From JBGQOG01 sp052113705 (GTDB taxonomy: Bacteria; Pseudomonadota; Alphaproteobacteria; Rhodobacterales; Rhodobacteraceae), in the NCBI RefSeq assembly GCF_052113705.1, contig NZ_JBGQOG010000021.1, forward strand, positions 1-64,000: DNA of 64,000 nt, read 5' to 3'. Shown piece after piece: positions 9,225-16,641 of this stretch (positions are counted from its first letter, which is position 1; the number at the start of each line of letters is the position of its first letter). Under the pieces are notes generated by a model that made no database searches, had not been told where the DNA came from, and worked only from the letters and a program-made list of their open reading frames with translations. The position numbers and the translations under genes are program-made.

Positions 9225-9395
9225 CGTATCACCCGCCAGAGACGCGTCCGCCCCCTGCCCCGCAATACCAGCCAAACGCGCAACACACGCCTCGCACGTG
9301 ACACCCGCCAGACACGTTTGACCCGCCTGCCCGGTAAAGCCCGCCGTACCCGCGTCGCACGCCACCCGCGCAAGCCTCGCATCACCCGTACCCGG
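9225..9395. repeat. array of about nineteen degenerate 9-bp repeats upstream of parA
   Basis: Written in rows of nine, the sequence gives CGTATCACC, CGCCAGAGA, CGCGTCCGC, then CGTGACACC, CGCCAGACA, CGTTTGACC, CGCCTGCCC, CGCCGTACC, CGCGTCGCA and so on, loosely CGYnnnACC, for about 171 bp. It ends just before the ribosome site of the ParA-like gene. Iterated short repeats next to a ParA gene suggest a partition or operator site, or an iteron-like binding array. Read as codons it would give an Arg-rich three-residue repeat on the plus strand and a decayed Gly-x-x repeat on the minus strand, but neither reading has a credible gene around it. Confidence 0.7.
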
Positions 9396-9420
9396 GCCGA
9401 AATAATCGAAGGAACACGCA

Positions 9421-10155
9421 ATGAAGGTTTTGACCGCCTACAGCCACAAAGGTGGCACAGGAAAAACGACCGCCCTGCTCATGCTGACGAGCGCGATCGA
9501 AGCGAAGGGTCGGAGCGCCCTCTTGATCGATTGTGACCCACACCAATCCTTCGGCGCATTCAAAGCACATAGCGTCACCGAAGACGCCGACCTTTGGTCG
9601 GAGAGATTTGATCTGTTCTATCTTCCCTATGAGGCGACAACACTCCGGCACCTTGAGGCACAACTGCTTACTGCGGATGAGAGTGGCAAATACGACTATG
9701 CTCTGGTGAACCTGTCGGGGACGGATCATCCCTTCAACAGGCATGTTCTGCGCTACGCAGAACTCACCCTCCTACCCTTTGCTCCGTCGGCACTCGATCT
9801 GATGGAACTGCCCGCAGCGCTCGAGGTCATTCGGGCACTCGGAGAAGAAGGCGAAATCGGTGACGCCCGGGTGGTGTTCACGAAAATGCGCAGCAGAATG
9901 AACGCCGCCCAATCAGCCTATGTCGAGGCTGCTTTGGAGGGGTTCCCGGTCTTAGGTACCCAAATACGGGAAACCGCAATCAATGGTGACCTCGTCATGC
10001 GAGGGCTGCTTGGTAAGCGAATTGCCCATCTTGAGGCGCATGCGAGAGGCCTGCAACGAAGCGAGATCCCGCGATATCAGGAAGCTTTGAAAGAATGCAT
10101 CGCGTTGTTGGATGAGATCGACGCAACCATCGCACAACAGGGAGAGATCGCATGA
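9421..10155 (+). CDS. ParA/VirC1-type ATPase
   Basis: A 244-residue P-loop ATPase with the deviant Walker A KGGTGKTT at residues 10-17, the Walker A' LLIDCDPHQS, and a Walker-B-like LVNLSGTDH. This is the single-domain ParA/MinD/VirC1 group. A GAAGGAACACGCA ribosome site precedes the ATG. It is separate from the repABC ParA (RepA), and its place behind traI and a muramidase with a possible VirC2-like partner makes a VirC1-like role (bringing relaxosomes to the transfer channel) more likely than plasmid partition. It overlaps the next gene by ATGA. Confidence 0.85.
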   Translation: MKVLTAYSHKGGTGKTTALLMLTSAIEAKGRSALLIDCDPHQSFGAFKAHSVTEDADLWSERFDLFYLPYEATTLRHLEAQLLTADESGKYDYALVNLSGTDHPFNRHVLRYAELTLLPFAPSALDLMELPAALEVIRALGEEGEIGDARVVFTKMRSRMNAAQSAYVEAALEGFPVLGTQIRETAINGDLVMRGLLGKRIAHLEAHARGLQRSEIPRYQEALKECIALLDEIDATIAQQGEIA

Positions 10156-10757
10156 AGAACAAGGGGCTTCTCAACCGGCGTGCAATACCCCTGGGGCAGC
10201 ACAAGCAAGCGGTGCCAGCGATCGGAGCTTGCCAGATCTTTGCAGGGACGGGTGGTGCCATTCGACCGGCGGAACCGCCATCGCGCGCTCTCGCCGCTGC
10301 CCCGGACGCTGCCGGAACAACGGTACCAGCGCGGAACCATGACGAAGCAACCGCGCCGGATGAAAACAGACGTCACCATGCGCAGGGTCCAGCGTCCAAC
10401 GCCGCGAAGGCCGAAAGCTCAAAGCGCTACACGCTGATCCTGAAAGTTGCTTCCGAACTGGCTGCCAGAGTGCATTTTGATGGGAAACCACCCTCGGTCA
10501 CCCTGAAGAGAGCCATGTTCACTGTTTTACGGGATAGGATCATCGCGGGCGCCGGGCAATCAAGGCCGCATAGTCCGGATGAGACAACAGCTGTGCGGGC
10601 CGACCTGCGACTTCCTGACAGCGTTGTTGCAAAAATCGTTTTATCTGAGAGACTTAACCAGTTTGAAGCGCCTTCTTCGGTCCTTGGCCGCTTCGCATCT
10701 GGCTATTTTGCGGAGCTTTTAGAGGAACTTCCCGATGCAGAACGCCTGGCACCGTAA
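10152..10757 (+). CDS. possible VirC2-like DNA-binding protein
   Basis: A 201-residue protein translationally coupled to the ParA/VirC1-type gene (ATGA overlap). The first 90 residues are disordered, rich in Ala, Pro and Arg; the second half has two short strand-helix-helix units (around RYTLILKVASELAARVHF and ADLRLPDSVVAKIVL) that could be tandem ribbon-helix-helix folds, as in VirC2. The assignment rests on size, position and this pattern; a ParB-type partner for the ATPase is the alternative. Confidence 0.5.
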   Translation: MKNKGLLNRRAIPLGQHKQAVPAIGACQIFAGTGGAIRPAEPPSRALAAAPDAAGTTVPARNHDEATAPDENRRHHAQGPASNAAKAESSKRYTLILKVASELAARVHFDGKPPSVTLKRAMFTVLRDRIIAGAGQSRPHSPDETTAVRADLRLPDSVVAKIVLSERLNQFEAPSSVLGRFASGYFAELLEELPDAERLAP

Positions 10758-10799
10758 CGCGTCGGCAGCTGTGCGAGAAGGTGTGCATACCTCCTAAGG

Positions 10800-10838
10800 C
10801 GCAAGGCTCCGGCGATCCATCGGAGCCTTTGCGTTTGC
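10800..10838. terminator. bidirectional terminator-like hairpin
   Basis: CGCAAGGCTCCG (10800-10811) pairs with CGGAGCCTTTGCG (10821-10833), one bulged T, followed by TTTGCC. It lies between the convergent VirC2-like and ardC genes and probably ends transcription from the transfer operon. Confidence 0.6.
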
Positions 10839-10855
10839 CCACAAGGGCAGGGGGC

Positions 10856-11743
10856 CTATGCGGCCTCCCCCCGACTTTCCTTGCCACAATCAAAGACGAA
10901 ATCCACGGCCTTCTGGGCCTCGGTGGCCGCTTTGAAGATCAGCCTTTTGTCGCCGCGGATCGCTTCAAGCCAATGCGTGACATATGCAGAGCTTTGCTCA
11001 AAATCCGGCAGTACACCCAGTTGGGCGGCGATCATACAAGCGCCGATTTCGGCCACCAGTTCCTCAAAGCCATAGACATCCTTTGTCCGCGCATTGCTGA
11101 AACGATCAAGCCTTGTTTTGGCGCCTGTCCAATGCGTTACCTCATGCGCGAGGACGCCATAGTACCGCTCGGCGCTGAAAAACGTGGAAATCAGCGGCAT
11201 GTTGATATGGTCGGTCGCCGGGGCATAATAGGCACGGGCGTCATCGGGATTTTGGACAATCCGCGCGCCTGTATCCGCAAAGAACGCGTCCAACTCAGGA
11301 ATTGAGACCGTCCCCAGATCGCGGGGAAGTTGGGCGGGCTTTCCATAGAATTCCGTCGGTAGCCCCTGGATCTGATCGACGTTGAACACGCGGTAGGCCC
11401 GCGCGTAGCTGAGCCGGGTTTCGTCGCCGTCTTCATTCTCTTTCTCGACGGTGCCAAACTTGACCACAGTGGCAGACTTTTCGCCTTTCCGGACGTGAGC
11501 GCCCTTTTCCTGTGCCTGCTTGAAGGTAAACCAATAGGCCGAAGTGTAACCCATTTCGGAGGCCCGCGCCCATAGCAAGAGCACGTTTATGCCGCGGTAA
11601 GCTTCTCCATTCGAGCGCAGGGGCAACATTGCACCTCCCGCATCTCCGACCCAGGGCTGGCGCCATGGCGGGCAACCTGCCTCAATTGCCGCGACGATAG
11701 ACTTGGTGACTTCCGCCTGAACATCAAATTTCTCAGTAGCCAT
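10856..11743 (-). CDS. ardC: ArdC-like antirestriction protein
   Basis: A 295-residue protein with an N-terminal ssDNA-binding ArdC domain (AIEAGCPPWRQPWVG, then GEAYRGINVLLLW, YTSAYWFTFKQAQEKGAHVR and KGEKSATVVKFG) and a C-terminal zinc-metallopeptidase-like domain with HEVTH at residues 200-204 and a downstream FEELVAEIGACM motif. Known relatives (ArdC, TraC1 primase N-terminus) protect incoming plasmid ssDNA from type I restriction. The ribosome site AAAGGAGGCC lies just upstream. The gene sits directly behind copy A of the structured leader, as expected for a gene needed immediately after conjugative entry. Confidence 0.92.
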   Translation of the reverse strand: MATEKFDVQAEVTKSIVAAIEAGCPPWRQPWVGDAGGAMLPLRSNGEAYRGINVLLLWARASEMGYTSAYWFTFKQAQEKGAHVRKGEKSATVVKFGTVEKENEDGDETRLSYARAYRVFNVDQIQGLPTEFYGKPAQLPRDLGTVSIPELDAFFADTGARIVQNPDDARAYYAPATDHINMPLISTFFSAERYYGVLAHEVTHWTGAKTRLDRFSNARTKDVYGFEELVAEIGACMIAAQLGVLPDFEQSSAYVTHWLEAIRGDKRLIFKAATEAQKAVDFVFDCGKESRGEAA

Positions 11744-11752
11744 TTGTGGCCT

Positions 11753-12078
11753 CCTTTGGGCAAGGGGCGGTGCTGGTCTTCTGTCGCATCCGCCGATGGG
11801 CTGCGCTTCGCCGGTCTGTTTTGACGAATACGCATGTATTCGGCGGAACAGAGTGGAGAGGGCAAAGCCCGACCCACGGCCCTGAGAAGGACTGTCAATG
11901 GTGGGGTGCTGACCTTGGTGCGGCCCGCAGGCAAAGCCGAGGACACGGGGTCAGCACCCCACGGCGCGCTCGCGCGGCGCTTGCCGATTGACCGGCCTGA
12001 TCAGGGATGTTGGGCGGACAAAGATACGGAATGAACCGCAGGGCCGGGGGTGAGTGCGGGCTTCAGCCCGCGTCGATC
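11753..12078 (-). promoter_or_regulatory. structured leader, copy A (upstream of ardC)
   Basis: The most diverged of three homologous leaders. It shares blocks CATCCGCCGATGGG, CGGCGGAACAGAGTGG, GCCCGACCCACGG, GTGCGGCCCGCAGG and a final GTCGATC with copies B and C. Hairpins: CGAATAC-GCAT-GTATTCG (11825-11842), GGGC-AAA-GCCC (11860-11870), a perfect 13-bp stem TGGGGTGCTGACC (11902-11914) with its complement at 11949-11961, and GCGGGC-TTCA-GCCCGC (12056-12071). The first stem differs from B and C by a compensatory T-A pair, so pairing is conserved. Between 12079 and 12340 no convincing gene was seen. Confidence 0.75.
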
Positions 12079-12347
12079 TCCGGCCTTGGCCTCTGCGCCA
12101 GGATGATCTCGAACTGCGTTCGGGATCTCAAATTTAGCGATGATCGAGTAAGGGTCGTATGTGGTATCCCCGCAAAGATTGTCGAGTGCCAGAGCTGCGC
12201 AAACGAGGCCCTTAACAGTCGCTTCTAAGGCTCTTGACACGCTCAGATGCCTTAGAGTTCACAACTCAAGTCTGACATTACTCCGCAAGGCGGGATGATA
12301 TGTATTCTGCACGCATCTAGCTTTGTGTTTTCGTGCAGACGTGGAAA

Positions 12348-12363
12348 GTTGTCCGCGGACAAT
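12348..12363. other. parS-like partition site 1
   Basis: GTTGTCCGCGGACAAT contains the perfect 14-bp palindrome TTGTCCGCGGACAA and fits the repABC parS pattern GTT-N4-GC-N4-AAC except for the last base. It lies just downstream of repC. RepB is the expected binding protein. Confidence 0.85.
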
Positions 12364-12398
12364 TCTTGCATGATCACCTGTTTGTGCAGGGGTTGCCG

Positions 12399-12414
12399 TT
12401 TGTCCGCGGACAAT
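12399..12414. other. parS-like partition site 2
   Basis: Same 14-bp palindrome as site 1, with T in place of the leading G and T at the end (TTTGTCCGCGGACAAT), 51 bases from it. Tandem parS sites downstream of repC are common in this plasmid family. Confidence 0.85.
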
Positions 12415-12422
12415 ATGGGTTT

Positions 12423-13511
12423 TCATATCGCAGTACGATTTCGCTGCCCCAGTCGTCTGATGAGCCGAAGGGGGTCAAAGTCTCTGCTCTTGTTTCCGGA
12501 CGTGAGGGCCCGATAGTAGGCCCCGACCTTGTGAATTTTCTTATGGAATTGCATGACTGCCCAAACGGTTGCAGCTGCGCCGAAAGCGCCCAAATGGTCT
12601 TGAGCGGCTTGGTAGTTTTTCTCATCAATCCCCATCATTGGCGCCAATGTTCGGGCATGTGCAACCACATCGCTCACGGACTCTATTTTTTTCAATGCAA
12701 ATTCGGCGGCTTCGGGGCATGCATCCAGTAGTTCTGCAACTGTTAGGGTATCTAAGTTGGTTTTGTTGTCCTGTGTTGGTGTGATTGCCTTCTTATCAGT
12801 ATTTTCTTTTGTTGACCTATGATGGTGCCGGACATTCTGACCGTCGCTGGCGGTCAGAATGGTTGTATCGCTCTCTGTTTTCTCGATTTGAACTGTCGCT
12901 GAAACTGCGCTCTGAACGAGAGTATTCATGAGGCTTTCGCAGTCCTGGAGCGTCAGCTTGCGACGCAGGATGCGCAGTGCGCTTGCCGCCTCATTGTTCT
13001 CAGGATTTGTCCGGAGGATGTCATGCGCCACAGCCCGGATTTTTGCGCGCATATAGTCGATGCGTTCACGCTCGATCATGGCCTCGGCTGCGAGGGCGGC
13101 GATCTCCTGAAGACGTTGAAACAGTGGAGACAGGTCGAAACCAAATCTCAGTGATTTACCCTCGTGGGTATTGTGCCGGGTGAAGCGCTTTTTGTTTGGG
13201 CTGTCTCTGCGAATGAGAAGGCCAGCCTCTTGGAGCAGGGCCGCGTGCCGTCGGATTGTCCGATCCGTAACTCCGTTTAGGCGGAACGTCAGCGTCGTAT
13301 TCGAGGCGAAGACGGTGTGATGTGCTCTCTTTGGCGGCAAGCAGGAAAGCATCGCATCCAACGTCGCGATGACAGGTGCGGTCAGCCCCATCAGATGCGC
13401 TGCATTGCGGAGTGTTGCGATGACGATGTGACGTTCCGGGACAGCGTTGTCCGCGGACAACGTTTCTTTGTTCTGCGCTCCGAGGGAGGCAGCTGCTTGG
13501 ATGAATGCCAT
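12423..13511 (-). CDS. repC: RepC replication initiator
   Basis: A 362-residue RepC-family initiator of repABC replicons. The N-terminal winged-helix region (LTAPVIATLDAMLSCLPP, then FASNTTLTFRLNGVTDRTIR and RHAALLQEAGLLIRRDSPNK) is highly typical; the middle around 12730-12850 is AT-richer, as expected since the origin lies inside repC in this family. The C-terminal domain ends with RDFDPLRLIRRLGQ. Third in the minus-strand repA-repB-repC order. One parS palindrome lies inside its first codons (LSADN). The ribosome site is weak, consistent with control by antisense RNA in the preceding gap. Confidence 0.95.
   Translation of the reverse strand: MAFIQAAASLGAQNKETLSADNAVPERHIVIATLRNAAHLMGLTAPVIATLDAMLSCLPPKRAHHTVFASNTTLTFRLNGVTDRTIRRHAALLQEAGLLIRRDSPNKKRFTRHNTHEGKSLRFGFDLSPLFQRLQEIAALAAEAMIERERIDYMRAKIRAVAHDILRTNPENNEAASALRILRRKLTLQDCESLMNTLVQSAVSATVQIEKTESDTTILTASDGQNVRHHHRSTKENTDKKAITPTQDNKTNLDTLTVAELLDACPEAAEFALKKIESVSDVVAHARTLAPMMGIDEKNYQAAQDHLGAFGAAATVWAVMQFHKKIHKVGAYYRALTSGNKSRDFDPLRLIRRLGQRNRTAI
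13446..13461. other. parS site 3 (perfect consensus)
   Basis: GTTGTCCGCGGACAAC is a perfect 16-bp palindrome and exactly fits the repABC parS pattern GTT-N4-GC-N4-AAC. It sits within the start of repC, encoding LSADN. Being inside an essential coding region, it may let RepB also affect repC expression. Confidence 0.88.
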
Positions 13512-13530
13512 GTTTTTTCACGACAACCGT

Positions 13531-13560
13531 TCGGGAAAAGCCCCGATTCCATTTTTTCTT
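13531..13560 (+). terminator. possible terminator of an antisense RNA in the repB-repC gap
   Basis: TCGGG-AAAAGC-CCCGA (13531-13546) is followed by TTCCATTTTTTCTT on the plus strand, i.e. opposite to the rep genes. repABC plasmids usually encode a small counter-transcribed RNA in this gap that controls repC. The promoter was not located, so the RNA itself is inferred. Confidence 0.45.
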
Positions 13561-13581
13561 TGAGAAAAGGCCAAAATTCAC

Positions 13582-13610
13582 CAGTCAACCGAATCGGTTG
13601 TTGTTGACTG
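13582..13610. promoter_or_regulatory. hairpin in the repB-repC intergenic region
   Basis: CAGTCAAC (13582-13589) pairs with GTTGACTG (13603-13610); nested inside is CAACCGA-A-TCGGTTG (13586-13600). Two mutually exclusive stems are possible, the sort of structure used for antisense-RNA control of repC leader folding in this plasmid family. Confidence 0.55.
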
Positions 13611-13740
13611 CAGTGGAGAAGCTGGTAAATCTGAAGGTGCAAAGTACAGATTGGGCTCTCCGGGGATGACCTGGGGGGCTCTTTCTTTTTTGGCTGTGAA
13701 TCGTGCTCCTTTGTTCTTGATTGCTCTGCTCGTTGTCAGG

Positions 13741-14709
13741 TCAGTCGGTGCGATGCTCTGACTGCCATGCCTCATAGAGGCGCCTCAGCTCAGTCTCTGC
13801 ATTGTCTCGCAGCCACTGAGCAAATTCTGGGTTGTGCGCCTTCGTCAGCTTCACGCTGAGGGCACGCGCGGTGTCGGTGAGCTCGGCGAGAGGCGATCCA
13901 GCTTCTGTCACGATCGAAAGCGTAGGGCGGTCGGGTACAGTCGCAGCAGCGCTGCGCTTTTGGGCAACCGCATCGCTGACTCGAGCAAACCGATCATCCG
14001 AGCTGCTCACCAAGTCCAGCTGGAGTGTCGAAACGACCTGCTCCAAAATGATGTCGTCGTCTTTGACGCGATCTGCCAGATCCTCCCATCGCCGTCGTCC
14101 CACACCATGGGCCGAGCCAATGGCTTGGATCACTGACTGAGGGATTGCGCGCGTCACTTTGGTCATGCGCGACAGCATGGGCTTATCAATCGCGAGCGCA
14201 TCTAGGATGATGGTCTGTTCATAGCCGCTCTCAAGCAGTTCGGCCGCGAAGAGCGCCTTCTCCACAAAACTGGGATCAAGACGCTGAGAGTTTTCCTGGC
14301 CTTGGGCTAGGATTGCCTCTTCGTCTGACAGGCTGCGCACCAAGGCTTTCGCGGGCAGCCCGAGGGAGCGCAACGCGCGCAGTCTGCGGCGGCCATAGAC
14401 AATCTGATAGTGGCCCGGTTTGTCCACAATTGGACGCACCATGATCGGCACCTGCTGGCCATGCGCCCGAATGCTTGCGGCAAGCGATTCAACATCGGCT
14501 TCGGTAAAGGCAAGGCGATCTTTTGGCCCACCTTCTTCGATCATCTCAATGGCAATTTCTCTCACAGCGTTGCTGGAGAGATCTTTCAGCGTTGATTTGA
14601 CCCCGCTCATTGCGCCGGTGTTCGGAAAGCGTGGCTTCTGGTCTTGTGTGGACGCTTCAGCACCTGCATTCGGAAGGGCAGGGGGCTGGAACAGGTTTCT
14701 GCGTGCCAT
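13741..14709 (-). CDS. repB: RepB, ParB-family centromere-binding protein
   Basis: A 322-residue ParB-family protein. The ParB N-terminal domain (PKDRLAFTEADVESLAASIR, then GQQVPIMVRPI, GHYQIVYGRRRLRALRSLG and ILAQGQENSQRLDPSFVE) is followed by the RepB-specific C-terminal half with a predicted HTH near DALAIDKPMLSRMTKVTRAI. It should bind the GTTGTCCGCGGACAAC sites near repC. Its start overlaps the repA stop (TGATG). The gap of about 230 bp to repC is the expected antisense-RNA region. Confidence 0.95.
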   Translation of the reverse strand: MARRNLFQPPALPNAGAEASTQDQKPRFPNTGAMSGVKSTLKDLSSNAVREIAIEMIEEGGPKDRLAFTEADVESLAASIRAHGQQVPIMVRPIVDKPGHYQIVYGRRRLRALRSLGLPAKALVRSLSDEEAILAQGQENSQRLDPSFVEKALFAAELLESGYEQTIILDALAIDKPMLSRMTKVTRAIPQSVIQAIGSAHGVGRRRWEDLADRVKDDDIILEQVVSTLQLDLVSSSDDRFARVSDAVAQKRSAAATVPDRPTLSIVTEAGSPLAELTDTARALSVKLTKAHNPEFAQWLRDNAETELRRLYEAWQSEHRTD

Positions 14710-15911
14710 CAGTCAATCTCCCTTCCCCAAGCCGCTTGAATCGTTTTTTCAAATTCGTCGGCAACGCCGTTAACACTCTCCAAAATCCGGTCGAGAGTTT
14801 TCTTGATCACCTGACCCGGGTCCAATTCGTAGATGGTCTGCTGCGTCATCCCCGCATCCGAAATTGCCGTCGATTTCAACATCGGCGTCGTGAGCACCTG
14901 ATCAAGCAGAATGGACCGTAGAAAACCGGCCATTTGCGATTGAGGGACATCGGTGGGTTCATAGCGCGCGATCAGAAACTTCAGAAATGACCAGTCAATC
15001 GGCCCGGCCGCTTCTTCGAGCGTCTGGACAGTTTCTCCTGCCATTTCAAGGAATTGCGCCATGGATGCCACGTCCAGCATACTGGGGATAACAGTGATCA
15101 GCAGCCCGGTGGAGGCCAACAGAGCCGTCATTGTGGTAAAGCCGAGCTGCGGTGGGCAGTCGATGATGACAAGGTCGTATTGTTCTTCAATTTCATCCAG
15201 CGCAATCGCCAATCGCTGCGTGAACGGAGGATCAATTTTGTGCTGAAGAGCATATGCCGTTTCTGTCTCGTACTCGGACAGCAACAGTCCGGCCGGCGCC
15301 AGGTCCAGGTTGTGGAAGTAGGTTTTTCGCACCACTTGGCTCAGCGGAACCGGGTCCTCGTATTTCAGCGCGTCATAGACGGTGCCGCTTTCGGCAAATT
15401 CGATTTCCGGACGATAGCCGAACATCGTCGTCAGACTGGCCTGCGGATCCATATCTACCGCCAATACGCGATATCCCCGAAGCGCGTAGCGTTGGGCAAG
15501 GTGAATTGCCGTTGTGGTTTTGCTGGAGCCGCCCTTGAAGTTGACGATGGAAATGACTTGAAGCGCGTCACCTTCGCGGCGCCCCGGCAAATAGGCCTCG
15601 CCGTTTCGACCTGTACGCGCCATCACGTGACGGATTTGCTCGATCTCTTCCGCGGAATAGAGCCTCCGGCCGCGCGTATCGGTTTCAACATCCGGAAAGT
15701 CGCCCTCTTGATGGCGCGTTCTCAAGTTAGACATGCTGATGCCGGTCAATTCCGACACTTCGGCAGGGTGAAACTTGCGCAACGCCTTTCTGCTGTCGGG
15801 CTGAAAGCTATTGCGCATATGATTGTTCAATGCTTCCGACAGGCGGGCAGCATTCGCAGCAATGGATGCGGCGATGGAGCTGGAGTTAGAAAAATCCACT
15901 GTCGATTTCAT
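14709..15911 (-). CDS. repA: RepA, ParA-family partition ATPase
   Basis: A 400-residue ParA-family ATPase with an N-terminal HTH region typical of repABC RepA (HPAEVSELTGISMSNLRTRH) and the deviant Walker A KGGSSKTT at about residues 126-133, then LAVDMDPQASLTTMFGYRPE and DLVIIDCPPQLGF. It partitions the plasmid with RepB and autorepresses the operon. The ATG at 15911, preceded by GAGGGCAGT, fits family length better than the longer frame from 15986. First gene of the operon. Confidence 0.95.
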   Translation of the reverse strand: MKSTVDFSNSSSIAASIAANAARLSEALNNHMRNSFQPDSRKALRKFHPAEVSELTGISMSNLRTRHQEGDFPDVETDTRGRRLYSAEEIEQIRHVMARTGRNGEAYLPGRREGDALQVISIVNFKGGSSKTTTAIHLAQRYALRGYRVLAVDMDPQASLTTMFGYRPEIEFAESGTVYDALKYEDPVPLSQVVRKTYFHNLDLAPAGLLLSEYETETAYALQHKIDPPFTQRLAIALDEIEEQYDLVIIDCPPQLGFTTMTALLASTGLLITVIPSMLDVASMAQFLEMAGETVQTLEEAAGPIDWSFLKFLIARYEPTDVPQSQMAGFLRSILLDQVLTTPMLKSTAISDAGMTQQTIYELDPGQVIKKTLDRILESVNGVADEFEKTIQAAWGREID

Positions 15912-16335
15912 ACTGCCCTCGTGACCTCTTGGTGGGTCGATTGTGTTTCGTCGCGAGAAGGCGCGAATTTCGCGTTCTTGCGACAATTGAAGTCATGCCA
16001 CGCAACTTGCAGTCGAACAACACTTTTTGTGCTGCGCTCGCTGTGAATTTGTAAGAAAGGTTTCGGCGCCCTGGGACGTTTCTGGGAGTAAGCTATTGTA
16101 AAAATTACTGAATTCATTGACATGGCATTGGGCCGCAACATTTTGTGGGTTTGCCTGGGTTGATCGCAAGGCGTGCGGTGTAGACGCAGTTGCGAATCGA
16201 AGGTCACCTGCGCCGCGTATGTTTGGTGCATGCATTGCTCAACCGGTTTAGTTCAGAGGCGACTGCGGAAATTGGAGCAACTGGGATAAGTGGATTTTCG
16301 CGCAGCAGCATGATGCTGCAAGCGATGAGAAGACC

Positions 16336-16467
16336 ATGGCAAGACAACCGCGTCGGAAACACAGCTCGGCATTCAAGGCGAAAGTGGCGGTTGCCGCGAT
16401 CAAGGGCGGGAAAACGCTGATTGAACTGGCCCAAAAGTTCGACGCTAATCCGCGAGACCGGCAATGA
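16336..16467 (+). pseudogene. IS3-family OrfA stub
   Basis: A 43-residue frame encoding SSAFKAKVAVAAIKGGKTLI then ELAQKFDANPRDRQ-stop. It is the N-terminal HTH of an IS3-family orfA (family pattern AFKAKVALEAIKGEKTLAEL then AQQFDVHPNQI), with the frame broken just after the first helix-turn-helix. Nothing of orfB follows. Confidence 0.75.
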
Positions 16468-16641
16468 TAGCTACCGCCCTAGGGGCAGTTCCGAAGCAGA
16501 GAAGAAAAATCGGCAGGATCCAACAGCATAGACGCCATCATACTCAGCAGAACAAAATGACTTGGTGGGTCAGATCTCGATGAGAATCCCGGGTTCATTT
16601 TCAATGACAGTCAACAGATCGAGAGATCTGTTCGATTCGTG

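Noticed and set aside
9119..9421. Arg-rich or Gly-x-x reading frames across the 9-bp repeat array
   Set aside because: Both strands give repetitive peptides simply because the DNA has a 9-base period; neither has a good start site or non-repeat domain.
12001..12240. 79-codon minus-strand frame with GTG start upstream of leader A
   Set aside because: Composition is partly protein-like and an AAGG lies nearby, but its 3' part runs into the leader, no family is recognised, and no equivalent lies before leaders B or C.
12348..12414. CRISPR-like spaced repeats
   Set aside because: Only two close copies of a 14-bp palindrome plus a third about 1 kb away; they match the repABC parS pattern and there are no cas genes.
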